Shown one piece after another: positions 25,098-36,225 of a stretch of 64,000 nucleotides of DNA. The DNA comes from Pezizomycotina sp. ARF18 (taxonomy: Eukaryota; Ascomycota). The stretch lies in NCBI GenBank assembly GCA_002224055.1, contig AZLU01000060.1, positions 9,483-73,482 on the forward strand, written 5' to 3'. Under the pieces are notes generated by a model. It was not told the origin of the DNA. It saw only the letters and a program-made list of their open reading frames with translations, and ran no database searches. Position 1 is the stretch's first letter; every line of letters begins with the position of its first letter. Made by a program: the position numbers and the translations under genes.

Positions 25098-26740
25098 TGA
25101 AGATCTCAATACAGCCTGAGCTATTGTTACAATTATTCTTCATTTCAGCTTTCCCAAATAAATCAATTACCGGCTACTATTATTGCGAGGCGTTTGTGAA
25201 AACTTCGACATAGGAAACATACAAAAAGTGTTTTAGGTATTCGTATTGTTTAAAGGTATCCTCTAATTATATTCTCCAGTGCAGGAACAAACAGTCGGAC
25301 ATGGTAGGCCCGGTCCGCGCATACACACCGGAAGCTGCAAAATCCATAGAATGGCCTAAATGCTAAATCATAAGTCGTGACTTTCTTTATGAGATGCTAG
25401 TGGCTCTAGAAATATCGCGTTCCCAGTCATCATTATTGTTCCGATTCTCTCCCCTCTAAATCAATATCGCCGGAGTTTAGCCCCGTGCCGAGTTTCGGGC
25501 TGTTTCCTCTTTACCAAGCCTGCTTTTAGACCCCAGATTTACTTCCGCGATAGGCTAAAGATCTTAAGTAAGAGGCTTCTGGAAACTACGGCTCTCATAA
25601 GTTGTGTTGGTGGAGGCAAAGTAAACTTACTGCTACATTATGCTTCGATGAATTTTACCGCTCAAGCTCCAACGTCGGATAACCTATATACGCCGCTTGG
25701 GTAGTTTGCCTGACCCTACGAATAGACTAACTCTCAAACAGAAACAAAATCGATAGAAAAAAAAAAAAAAAAAAAAAAAAAAAAACGGGTCTCCAGTTGA
25801 ATTTTGCGGTGTGGTTATAGCGGGCACCAAGTTCCACCAACCCGATGCGCACATAAGCTGTCGCGGAACTGGCGCCAATTACGGGAGCTACGAGCAATTC
25901 TAACTTCCGAAGTGATCCAACGATTACCCGCCGGCTGGGCAACCCTCGCATTGATCTGTCTTTTGTAAGTACCAAGAGCCTGAGGCTCATGTCATGTCAT
26001 GATCAATGCATGTTATTCCAAAATTAATCCACGCAAAATCCATGCTTTTTGTAACATCTTTCTTTTCTCTCGACCCGATGTCGAAACAGACTAAGTGGTT
26101 CATTAGCCGGCGACAACTTGAAAGCTGGTTCAAAATTGCAGATAGATTTCTTCTTTTCCAGCCGGTTGTCGGTTAATTAAAGAAACGCTAAGTTAAACAA
26201 CGTCTATAACCGACTAATGCTGAGCATGAGACAGCCAGCCTCAATACGGCCCTTTAAGATCGTGAGAAGCAAGGGAAAACAATCATGTACGGGAAAGCTT
26301 ATATGAAAGTCGGACTCCGTCCTCGTCCTTCAGATCTCTCTCTATGCACAAAGCTCCCAAAGCAAAAACGTCCCAAAGACGTAGTTTATCAGTTTTTCTC
26401 ATCTAACGTTCCCTTTATTTCTATCACCGATCACTCGAAGGAAGTTCCCGTGGTTCCTATTTTCCCCATTTTAAATAAATATTTATACAGCTTACATCGT
26501 ACTTTTCCCATTCCCCTCCTCCCCCCCCCCTTTTTTTTCCCTCCCTTCTTTCTTCTGCTTGCTTTGGACTATCTTTATTTCTCTCTCTTCCTTCCTTCCT
26601 CCCTCCTTCTTCCCGCTTCTTCCCCTTTTCTACGACTTTTGGCTCCGAAGCTATTTTTTTCGTACTGGTCATTATAATCCTTTTGCCGCTCCCTACTTTT
26701 ACCCGTCAATTGCCCACCGCCGCTCACCTGAAGGTTTCGA
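25098..26740. other. Intergenic with poly-A tract and pyrimidine-rich stretch
   Basis: A 29-A run at 25757-25785 and a CT-rich block at about 26500-26640 that immediately precedes the secreted-protein gene and may be part of its promoter or leader; CT-rich stretches are common just upstream of transcription starts in filamentous fungi. The open frame through the CT block is low complexity and is not called. Confidence 0.45.
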
Positions 26741-27339
26741 GATGCTTCTTCAGCCTGCCCACGTTCTCCTTTCTGGAGCCTTTTTAACCAGCGGATGCCT
26801 TGCCGGACCCGTCGTTGGGGAAATCAGAACCTCTCTCAACTTGTTAAACGCACAAAGGCTAAGCCTTCAAGGCCTACGCTCCTTTAACAAGCAAGCTCAT
26901 GCATGAATTAAAGCTAATTCCAAAGGACGACTTTCATGGCGAGTTCTATTGCATACCGGAGGGGGAAAAAGTAACAAAAGAGAGCCTCGAATATCAAATC
27001 GTTCACGTTCCGAAAAAGTAACCATCGGCCTTCACTACAATATTGTTAATCATGAGGGAATCGAAAAGCAAGGCAAGGACAGGAACTTCGACTTCGAAAA
27101 ATTCAAGACGCAGCAAGACTGGACAGACAAAGGGTGGGAATTCTGGACCCATTACACAAACAATAGACATCTCGAAGCCGTTCGGCGGCGAGAAAAACGG
27201 CCCGAAAATCATGGAAGCTGCGATCAAAGATATCATCAATATTTGCTGGGATAAGCACAGCATGAGCCACGGGGGTCAAGTCGATTTCAACGCTGCCGGC
27301 GACTCAGCTAGGTACAGGATTGACCCGGACGCCAAATAG
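26741..27339 (+). pseudogene. Small secreted protein of unknown function, appears broken
   Basis: It begins MLLQPAHVLLSGAFLTSG with a hydrophobic signal peptide and a likely cleavage near CLAGP. The mature part, about 170 residues, includes FYCIPEGEKVTKESLEY, GWEFWTHYTNN and NICWDKHSMSHGGQVDF, ending RYRIDPDAK at 27339. It has few cysteines and no recognised domain. Size, signal peptide and isolation suggest an effector-like secreted protein; that is inference from architecture only. As given, the reading frame is interrupted about three times. Confidence 0.5.
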
Positions 27340-27861
27340 CACCACTAGGAGGACCATGGACTCCATGGCTACTCGTAACCTAGTGCTAGTTTTTTCGACA
27401 AGGCTCTATGGAGAACATAAATTTTCTATCATCTTAGGTTTTTTGGGAATAGATAGCTGGTGTTTTAACGGCGTTTTCCTTTTTCTCTTGATTCTCACTC
27501 TTGCTCTTCTCTTTTACTTTTCTCTTTTACTTTACTTTTCTCTTTCCTTTTTCTTCTCTCGTCTAGGAATCGTTTCTGGTTGCGCTCTGGTCCTTTTCAT
27601 TCATTCGTTCGTTCGTTCGTTTCCTTCTGCCTTCCGTCTTTCCTTCATTTATATGTTATGTTTCGTTCCAGTTGTCTCTAAGGATCGTTTATAGGGCTGT
27701 TGCATTTCAATTCTTTCCTCAGCTGTATATATCTTACATATCAGTTACAATGCTCTCGGATCATGTATCCTACTGTTTTTTTTTTGTTTTTTTTTGCTTT
27801 GTGAACGATAGTAATTATCATTGTATAAAACCTCCCCAATTGTGAAATATTCTTCAATGCG
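27340..27861. other. Intergenic, T-rich
   Basis: Probably the 3' region of the secreted-protein gene. It is pyrimidine-rich with a short CATTCATTCGTTCGTTCG microsatellite near 27597-27621. No gene recognised. Confidence 0.4.
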
Positions 27862-28601
27862 TTATGGTTCTGAGATATCGAGCCTAAAGTCTCTCTCTGA
27901 TTCCTGAAATACAGGAGGGACTCTAGTAAGAAGAAGCAATTTGAGAGGGTCTGTAATTTGAATATCAGACTTATGTGCATCGCATACTTTGCTTGCTCCT
28001 CCTCTGCATACTATCTGATACGACGTATCTCTCACATCGGTTACAGTATCGTCGGTGGACTCTTTGAAAGATCGATTGACTTCAGCGATTGAAGTTTGAA
28101 TGTTGAGACTGGTCATTTGCACCTTCAGGCGCTAAGAGAGCTTTGTTAACTGTGCCGACGGTATAGATAATGCGTATATAGGGTAAGTTAGCTCTCTTCA
28201 GAACCCTTTCGTCTCAACCCGCACCCACACATTTAAGCTTAAGTTAACCCTTTATTTTCCAGTATCTTCACAATGATATCAGCTGAGTCGATCTCGCTCA
28301 CCGGCTCCAGACTAAGAAGACGCCTCCAGTCGCCATGGCCTGATGCTTGCAGTGGCTACCAAGTTTAAGCCGCAAAGCACAACCCACTCAGCCTTCTGAA
28401 GGCAATAATATTCCCTTTCCATCCGTTCTGCTCGATTTTCACCTTATAAGACATTTGTAAGGACGGAAAGGAACCATAATCTTCTCCCACGGTCACTGCT
28501 TGTGAATTATTAAGCATTCCACGAACTAACTCAAGTTCTGTAGGTGACTTTGGAGCGACATGAGCGACGGTAGCAGCAAAGATTGGCACTGGATCACCCA
28601 C
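27862..28601 (-). CDS. Possible unrecognised minus-strand gene
   Basis: Two minus-strand open frames have protein-like composition. Upstream (28365-28601) there is KSPTELELVRGMLNNSQ and later MSYKVKIEQNGWKGNIIAF. Downstream (27862-28122) there is SIAEVNRSFKESTDDT and DVRDTSYQIVCRGG. A piece between them, VSEIDSADIIVKILENKG, could connect them by introns or frame changes. No domain was recognised. It would overlap head to head with the start of the lectin-like gene at 28560. It may be spurious. Confidence 0.28.
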
Positions 28602-29607
28602 AACTCATGGTCTTCCACCAATGCGGGGAAGATAATGGGAGCCTCTGGTATTCTATCTACGACGGGAAATCATGGCGCGTAGACCAACAAATCCCCAGTA
28701 CGCGAACCTCGACCAGCCCATCCGCGACTTATCTCAATAACAGGGTTTACTGCTTCCACAAAAGCTACGGAAGTTGGGAGGAGCTTTGGTACAACGTGTT
28801 TGACGGCCTAGGCTGGCACGGAGACGTTCGCATTTCCGACACGTCAATTTCGGCGGAGCCGTCAACGGTCATTTACGAGAACACATTGTACTGCTTCCGT
28901 CAAGGTAGGGCAACTTTACTATACGGCGTTCAACGGAAAGCCTGGGGGCAGAATATCCACATCAGAGACACGGGGATGTCCGGTGGCCCGTCTGCCGTAG
29001 TTTATAAGAGAGAATTATACTGCTTTTATCAGGGTTACGCTCATAACGGCGAGCTGTGGTATAACAAGTACGACGGGAGCGAATGGGCCGGGAACGTCCG
29101 TCTGCCCGACACTTGCGCGTCAGCTTCTCCGTCTGCAGTAGTATTTAACAACCATTTGATGGTCTTCCATCAGGGCGGCGGAGATAATGGCGAGCTGTGG
29201 TTCAACACTTTCGACGGGGAGCGATGGATCGGAGACAGATTGGTTCCAGATACTGGCATGTCGTGGAGCCCATGCGCCGTTGTCTATGAGGGAATGCTTT
29301 ACTGTTTCCACCAGGGACATTCGTGTAATGGCGGACTCTGGTATAACGTGTACGATGGAACGAAGTGGTTCGGGATAAACGAGTTGGAGGGGTTGGTATG
29401 TCTGGTAGTCCTTCAGCTGTTGTCACGGACTTTTGGCGGAGCGGTCAGAGGAAGCAGCTCAGCCCCATGAAACGGGGAGAGACTGGCAGCGTGATCGAAA
29501 CAAGTCCATCGGAGTACGAGACCCATGGTAGCGGTGACGATACTGCAGAAAAGTATCACGCCAATGTGAAAATTCGCAAAGTTAACGAAGTAAACGATAA
29601 AAAATGA
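28560..29607 (+). CDS. Tandem-repeat beta-propeller protein, lectin-like
   Basis: Six repeats of about 47 residues with the pattern LYCFHQG..NGxLWYN.YDGxxW.GD..VPDTGMS.SPSAVVY cover nearly the whole protein. Examples are LMVFHQGGGDNGELWFN and LYCFHQGHSCNGGLWYN. This matches the blade repeats of the PLL/DUF346-like propellers of bacteria and fungi, several of which bind sugars. Function is therefore inferred as a carbohydrate-binding propeller. No signal peptide is visible, as in many fungal cytosolic lectins. The long open frame runs 28583-29470. The sixth blade seems to continue in another frame (VGGVGMSGSPSAVV) into a charged C-terminal tail ending at 29607. The start is uncertain: ATG at 28560 needs a frame change, and the first in-frame ATG is at the first repeat (MVFHQCGEDNG). 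Confidence 0.72.
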
Positions 29608-30461
29608 AAAGTTCCTTGGCCGGCGTGGAATAAAATAACACGCAAAGTAACATTCAATAAGTTATAGAAAAGTGTTAGTCTAATAACCTAGAGACTTACA
29701 TTATGTAATTGCTTAATCCATTCTCATGGCTCAAATTCTTGTGCTGATACATATAACACTACCACATGAGAATCCATTCAGGTGTTCGTACCCGAAAGGC
29801 AGGATGCATAGCTCAACAAAACTTCCATGATCACGTCGTGTTACACTCCCACATAGACATAAAGCCTGGTCCAGAAACTATCTAGAGCTAATCCGAAGTC
29901 TAGTTTATACCTTGCAAAATAATCCTTTCATATAAGGATTATATAAACAGACTCTGCTAGTACAGATTTATAATATATCTAATAATATAAGATAGGATCA
30001 AACTTATAGATTTAATACACAATTAACTATTTTGATGGCGCTGACGGGGCAATACACCGGGGGTTATCATTCGAAATTTGTCCTCCTCTGCGTCTGCGCC
30101 TCTGGCTCCGCAAAGCAGGTATGCGTAAACGGAGGGAACGTTCAGCGCTCGACGGACGTCCCGAATGTCTCTTCTTCCTGTAGGCAACGATGTAGACTTG
30201 AGGGCACTATGAAGGAGACTATCGACGAAGTACCTCGACACGGGTACATCGTGTTGATTCGATAACTAGGATGATTCTTCTATATGGACTTAGGACAGAT
30301 GGACAGAAAATCGTATTTAAAGGAGACCAACAGACGCCTCTTGAAGTGAAACATCCATCCTCAGATCCTCATCACCTCAAGACCACCATTCAATCATAAG
30401 AAACAACTCCATTCCAATATTCTCCATAAACATCCACCCCCTAAACTTTCAATAAGCCAAG
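29608..30461. other. Intergenic, partly AT-rich
   Basis: The part at 29640-30010 is AT-rich and contains a small hairpin (AATCCTT, loop, AAGGATT) near 29921-29942. From 30300 on it looks like the promoter and CA-rich 5' leader of the secreted-protein gene starting at 30462, with a TATTTAAAG word at about 30313. Confidence 0.45.
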
Positions 30462-30921
30462 ATGCAGATCAAGGCCGTCTTCATCGCGGCCGCTACGATC
30501 TTCCCTTCCCTCGCTGCAGCCGAGTGCAATGCTCCCGGAGGCCGCATCGGTATCCCAGGAACGGATAAATACTTCCGCTCCCGCCCAGACACCTGCCCGG
30601 ACAACCCCCAACATGACCTCTCGATGACAACCGACTCAACTCCCTCAACGGGGACTTCATGTGGCACTACGACCACTCCAAGAACTGGGACACCGAGCTC
30701 GACAGCTGCATCGCCTGGAGGATTCACTAGCCCGGATGGATGGGATGGGTTTCCCTCTCCTTCAAGTTCAGGGTGGCTGGACCATCTCTAATATTACCTG
30801 CGACCAAGCCGCTGCGTTGATTGATCAGTTCTTGAATCATAGGAAGTATGCGAAGGAGCTTATGAGGTTCAGACTTAATATTTATAAGATTGGAGACGAT
30901 CAGCATGCTATTGATGGATGA
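30462..30921 (+). pseudogene. Small secreted cysteine-containing protein, appears broken
   Basis: MQIKAVFIAAATIFPSLAAA is a clear signal peptide with cleavage before ECNAPGG. The mature part begins CNAPGGRIGIPGTDKYF and RPDTCPDNPQHDL. Other frames then give NGDFMWHYDHSKNWDTELD and, at the C terminus, ISNITCDQAAALIDQFLN with RLNIYKIGDD, ending at 30921. About four cysteines and about 150 residues are typical of fungal small secreted proteins. No family was recognised. The leader upstream is CA-rich as in expressed fungal genes. As given, the frame is interrupted about twice. Confidence 0.5.
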
Positions 30922-31291
30922 CGTTCGATGGGTAATAAGGCTTCTGATCTTGATATGGGAGATCGCTGCACTAAGGTTGACGGGTCAAGCTAGATGAATG
31001 ATCGATACGAGCCCCTCCTGGAATTATGGATTCCCTGGACGATGAAGATAGAGATGATAACTGTATTGTTCAAGGAGATTGAGCACGAGCAGGATGAAGT
31101 AGATGAAGGTGGACGGAAGGATATCCGGTTTTCTCAGAATCATTGTCATTAAAATAGCTATCTGGAATGTATTTTAACTGTATTTTTAAGTAACAATCAT
31201 GAAGGAAATGCGGCTCAAGAGCTCTAGATATTTTTTTTTTTCATACGTGACCCGATATATATCGCAGTCATAGAGCATTTAAGTCACGTTA
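30922..31291. other. Intergenic between convergent genes
   Basis: The 3' regions of the secreted-protein gene and of F-box copy G. Only a short T run (about 31231) was noticed. Confidence 0.4.
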
Positions 31292-33288
31292 TCAGCACGA
31301 GAGAGCCGATGCGTTAAAAGAAACTTTCGTCTGAGCGTGGAAATAAATATCTCCCGGGGGCTGCTTCTCCTTCAAACGCCATCTCCTGTCGCGCTCTAGG
31401 AGAAACCTCGTCTGCTTCTTATATTTCGCTCCGGCTGGAATCACCCATAGTCGTGTTCCAGCCGCGCTTTTTCCTAATCCATCGTCCACTGTGTATCTCT
31501 CGATCGCCGGAATCATGACGTTCGGGATAGCTTTTGAAACGTCTACGAGCCACTCGACGTTATTTGCGCCTGCGTCTTCGAGCTGCGCACTGCGTTCGCG
31601 GCCAGAGCCATATCGAGGGCGGTATCGCATGAGTCCGCCGAAGTTTATGAGTCTGATACTGTGCAGCGAGTTAAGACATCCTGTGAGGGAATCCATAAGT
31701 ATGTCGAAGCGGAATTTGCAAGGGTTGGTTTTCACAGCCTTAATTTGGGCCCTCTTCTTCGAGGGGAAGAATTTTAGATCCTCAGGGCACATGACGGCGG
31801 TCGGAACTTCTATTTCTTCAAGGCTCGCGAACGAGATCTCCGCATTGGCGAATTCTTGGCTAGTAGGGCTCCACGGTGCGTAGGAGTTGACGCGTACGTA
31901 CTCGCGCACGTGCTCGAGGACGTTACCCTCCTCGCCCCAGCCTTCACCGTCTGCATTTAACCAGGGCTTAACAGAGAGATACGTCAGGGAACCTTCAGAC
32001 CTCTTGATAGCTTTCCAGAACCTAGTCGCGAGGTCCAAATTGTGCCGCTGATCGTTGTCATCGCCGTAAGTAACAGCGTGGTATCGGAGGATTGAATAAT
32101 TGTCGTTTGATTGGAATTGGAGGGCGTTGTTCTCGAAAGTCACTTTAAGTCGCTGCAGTCTGTTCGGCAACATGTTGGTGAGGTAGTCAACCAAGTCATC
32201 GTCCAAGCCGGTAACTTGAACGGATTCCAACTGGATACCCTGTCGCAGCAGTTCGTGCCAGGGAAAACTGCTCTGCCGCGGTGTCCATCACTCGAGAAAT
32301 TTTCAACTTGTAGGCGCCTCAGAGCCCTGAATCTGTTGACGTCTTCGGTCCAGATAAATAAATGATCCTCGCATCTCAGCTTCAAGGATTCAAGGTGCGA
32401 GAGTGATGGGCTGCTCGAACTTAGACGGTTGATAAGTGCCGCCAGTGAAAGAGGGACGGTATCCCTTTCCCAGAACGCGTAAGACCGCGATATCTCTAGT
32501 TCGCGCAGGTCCGGCGACCTCTCGATGACGGCGACTAAAGCAGATATGGTGGCGGGATCCTGCCAGCGCTGTTGGATACCAAGGTAATCTAGCGGCGGTA
32601 GCGTGGCGATGTATAGGGTTGGAACAATGTCTGTTCCTTCATTGCCCTTGTCCACGTTCAAATCGGCGCGAACCATAAGTTTTTCGCGGACCTTCTTGAG
32701 CTCGTAAAGTATGCTGTAGACTTGAAGAAGATCCACGAGGGGCTGTTTTCTCGAGAGCTTGCCGAAGTACAGCTTCAAATGAAAGTCTACAAGATGAGGA
32801 AACTGCGAAATATCGGCCAGCGCATCGACTATCTCGCGGCTGTGAAGGGCGAGAAAATCGATAAGAATCTGTGCTCCGTTGTCTTGTGAACGTCCATGTG
32901 TCATTGGCCCTGGAATATGAATATCCAGAACGAGTGTCCGAACAATGGCCCGAATATGTCCGTACGCAGGTTCCAATAGGAGACGCTTCATGTCTGCGAT
33001 AACTTGAGAGGCGTTAGGAGCCCCGGCCACTTTGAGGTGGATAGATTGGAAGACCATCGGGTCTACGAGTCCTTGAAAGAAAGGATGCACAAGTCTGAGG
33101 TTCATAAGGGCACATCGACCGACCTGAGTATGAGTTAGTAGCTGTCCAAGAAAGTGATTGAGGGGTTACGGGAGTAAGGTGATCCAACTCACAATTTCAT
33201 CCTTGGCGATCCAAAGGGCAACTTCACGTAGTAGGTCTCCTGGAAGGTGAAGTAAGGGAAAGGGAGGCTCTTCGTCATGGATTTCCAT
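31292..33288 (-). CDS. F-box/LRR-like protein, copy G, nearly intact
   Basis: Exon 1 ends with FPLLHLPGDLLREVALWIAKDEI, an F-box. The start at 33288 (MEIHDEEPPFP) is preferred; an in-frame ATG at 33384 would add 32 residues. The donor GTGAGT at 33192 and branch CTAAC with CTCAG acceptor define a 69-base intron (33124-33192). Exon 2 reads VGRCALMNLRLVHPFFQGL and stays open for nearly 290 codons, with LRR-like pieces such as SPDLRELEISRSYAFW and LSHLESLKLRC. A single frame change near 32265 (expected CCTTGGCAC, present CCTGGCAC) joins it to another 312-codon frame ending at 31292, with GIQLESVQVTGLDDDLVDYL and WSPTSQEFANAEISFASLEE. Total about 640 residues. Sister of copy H. SCF adaptor role inferred. 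Confidence 0.75.
33124..33192 (-). other. Intron after the F-box exon of copy G
   Basis: 69 bases with donor GTGAGT, branch CTACTAACTC and acceptor ACTCAG. Phase 0, between AKDEI and VGRCALMNLRLVH. This is the best-formed member of the conserved introns. Confidence 0.7.
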
Positions 33289-33384
33289 CTTCCGTGAGGA
33301 GTACGTAGTGATCTTGCCTGGGACAGAGGCACGCCGTTGTGGAATATTCATATTGAAAGAATGGAAAAATAAATCACTGGCCAT

Positions 33385-34210
33385 GCTTAAGTCGTTAAAA
33401 GATATAAAAAAAGAGAAACGGGGGAATTTTGACTTCGTGAGAACCTGCTGATGAGAACTCGGAGAGATAGCCAGCTATATTTATAGACCTCTATGGAGAA
33501 ACTGTTTAGCCTCTAAAGTTACGTGCAAAACCCGGATGCCCATATACTTTTTGCGAAAACGAAAGAGAACGAGGCTGTGAGCCAATTGTAGCTAGAACAG
33601 TAAAGGACAGACCAAAAAGAGTAAGTTAACAAAAACAAAGGGTAGACGAAAAGGGCCAGAGTTGTAAAAAGGGAATGTGGCGCGTGCTTCTGCGTAGCGT
33701 GTCATCTGGGTGTCTCCGCGAACCGCTAACGGAGAGTCTTAGACATGGTTCTGATGCCAGAGGCTTTCAGCCGCCGGTGTACTGCATTGCGGATTATGGA
33801 AGAGTGGATAGTATCCCATGCACAAGGAGTGCCGTCAAGTGGCTGACTAACCCGAGGTGTCGTTTTTTTATGGTTGTCCTCAGCGATAAACCAATATCCA
33901 CTGATATTTACTTGAAATAACATGAGATTACAAGTGATATTAATGTATACCATACATGCGGCCTGATATAAGGATGAGGATCAGCTAGCATTGGAAGGAA
34001 CGCTATATTAGGTTGAGGGTGGGGGTATCTTTCATCTTGTATAGTGAGCGGGTGAATAATGAAACGAACGGGCAGCTCTGAAAGCCAAGCTGCTTTGAAC
34101 TAGCCTAGAGTATAAAGAGTTGGAGAAAGTGCAACGAGGCTACCTGATGTAATACTCCACAACGTATGCTTTTAAGAAATATATATGGTCGTATTTAGAA
34201 TATATCGTAG
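33385..34210. other. Intergenic between copies G and H
   Basis: Contains the promoter of copy G on the minus strand. No gene, repeat or RNA was recognised. Confidence 0.4.
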
Positions 34211-36168
34211 TTAGAATAGAGTAAGCCCAGTATGGCGAACCGTCTCTTTCCAATGAACAATTCCGTCCCCGTTCTTCAATACATAAAGCCGCCTCTCTGT
34301 CTCGTCGGTATCGACCGCCGCCTGCAGCATAATTACCGTTTTCCCAATCGCGCTTTCATCGAAGGGGACGCCGTCAAACCGATACCCTTCGATCACGGGC
34401 GCCATATGGGCAAGGCTGTCCGTATTGTCGCTCAGCTCCTCCCACTCAATATGAGGGTCGAATTCCGATCCCAGCGGACGTTCGCCGAGGTCGTATACGC
34501 CGCATATATTGCGTATTATGAGAATGCGGATTTTACCAGGGACGGCGCAATAGCCTTCACCACCCTGTCAAAGCGGAATTCGGTCGGATCCACGCCGCTC
34601 TCGTTTATGATGTCGTATTTATCGTATGTATAATCCTTATAAGCATCCAAGTCGTGCATAAACGCGGTAGACATGTGCCATAAACCTAAACGTTGAAAGG
34701 ATATGTTCGCTTCCTCGAATTCTCGCGAGGTAGGGCTCCAGGGTAGGTAGGCGTCGATCCTGATCAATGCGCAAGTGTTGTCGATGAAGTTCATATCGTC
34801 GTCCGCTTGGTCGTCGCGGTTTAAGTGTGGCTCTATGATCAGGCGCTTAAGGGAGCCTTGAAACCGCGCGATAGCTTTCCAGAACGTCGCGGCGAGGTTT
34901 GAGTTGGCTTCTAGTCTTCCGGAGGAGCGTCGAAGATAGCCGTAGGGATATCGAAGGTCGACTCTAGGACTTCGAGCGAGTTCTCCGGTAGCCACGAGAG
35001 GTACTCCACGAACGCCTCGTTCATGTCGTTCACGTCTATGTGCTCCAGCTGTATCCCGTTCTCTCTCGCTTTCGTCCAGGGGAAATTTGTCGGGTGCGAT
35101 TCCATATCCTCCTCCCCCGAACCGGGCAATATTTGCAGCTTCTTCAGCGATCGAAAGCGGGAGATATCCGTACTAACTGAAATCCCGCCTTTGCTCACGA
35201 GCCGAAGGCGTGTAACGCGTGCAAGCGCCTCCGGCGTCTTTAGCCGTTCGAGCAGTCTACCCAGCGGGGAGAAGTAGCTGAACTCTGAAATGTCGAGCTC
35301 CGTGACGTTTGGCGAGTTGTCGAGTGCAGGAGCGAGAAATTGCATCAGTAATCCGTGGGTATCGACCCCCAGGGTATCTGCGGGTGGTATGTTCTCGAGC
35401 AGTTCATAATCCATTCGCTCCGGGCGTGGACGGCGCCGATTACGCGAATGTGTATACGAGGGTGGGGCGTCGCACGGTTAGCGATCCCGGTTCGTCTGTA
35501 GGGCAATCGCATGGTGCGGTCCCGTTGGCGTTCCCGGTCCGTGGGAGAGACTCCGAAATATGTCGAAAATTCCAGAAACGTCCGTGAAGTCCGGCCCGCC
35601 GAACGTATGCAGCGCCTCGACCTCCCCGCATTCGAGCCTCAAAAATATATTTTCCAACCTCCCGAACGATCGGTCCGTCAAGCACCGTAGAAGCGTCTGT
35701 CCATGCAGCGTAATAAAGCGCTCGAATATACGGCTCGAAGTCTTTTTCTGGTCTAAAATTTCGATGCTGAGAGTTAATGTCTTTACGCAGTTCCGCATGA
35801 TTGCGTACGCGGGAGAGATTAGTAGATCGACGACCATTTCTCGGTAATCTGGGTCCATTTCGTCATCGAACGTGATGGAGATCCGCTCCAATGTTTTCCG
35901 ACCGGCAATATCGCGGAATGCTGAGTGGACGAGCCGCAGGTTCAATAAGTCATCCGGATCCTCTTCTAGCTAGGGGTAGTGTAAGTCATGGTTAGTGTGC
36001 CCAGAAGTCGAAGCCCAGGCGCGCGCGCGACGAGATTCGCGTGTTTCGGATCGCGGAACCCAACGTCTGAATCGCGATAACACGTGGGAGAGGCCCTCTT
36101 ACCGTTTCATCGTTGACGATCAGGTGCAGAACGTCTAATGGAAGACCTAGGATCGATTGGACTTTCAT
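34211..36168 (-). pseudogene. F-box/LRR-like protein, copy H (sister of copy G), broken as given
   Basis: Exon 1 (36103-36168, or from 36225 with an upstream ATG) encodes MKVQSILGLPLDVLHLIVNDET, an F-box. The donor GTAAGA and acceptor CCCTAG bound a 133-base intron (35970-36102). Exon 2 begins LEEDPDDLLNLRLVHSAFRD in phase. Long collinear matches to copy G follow in several frames: PNVTELDISEFSYFSPLGRL, NGIQLEHIDVNDMNEAFVEY (compare GIQLESVQVTGLDDDLVDY) and WSPTSREFEEANISFQRLGL. The last frame ends at 34211. Three or four frame changes occur. The match to copy G in almost every segment shows a duplication of the whole gene, with G and H adjacent and in the same orientation. Confidence 0.68.
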
Positions 36169-36225
36169 AGTGTACTTTACGTATTTCGATCGATGCGACG
36201 CGTCGTGAAAACGAATGGCCGGCAC

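Noticed and set aside
26285-26677. A 130-codon frame through the CT-rich block, rich in Leu, Phe, Pro and Ser
   Set aside because: Low complexity; better explained as a pyrimidine-rich upstream region of the secreted-protein gene.
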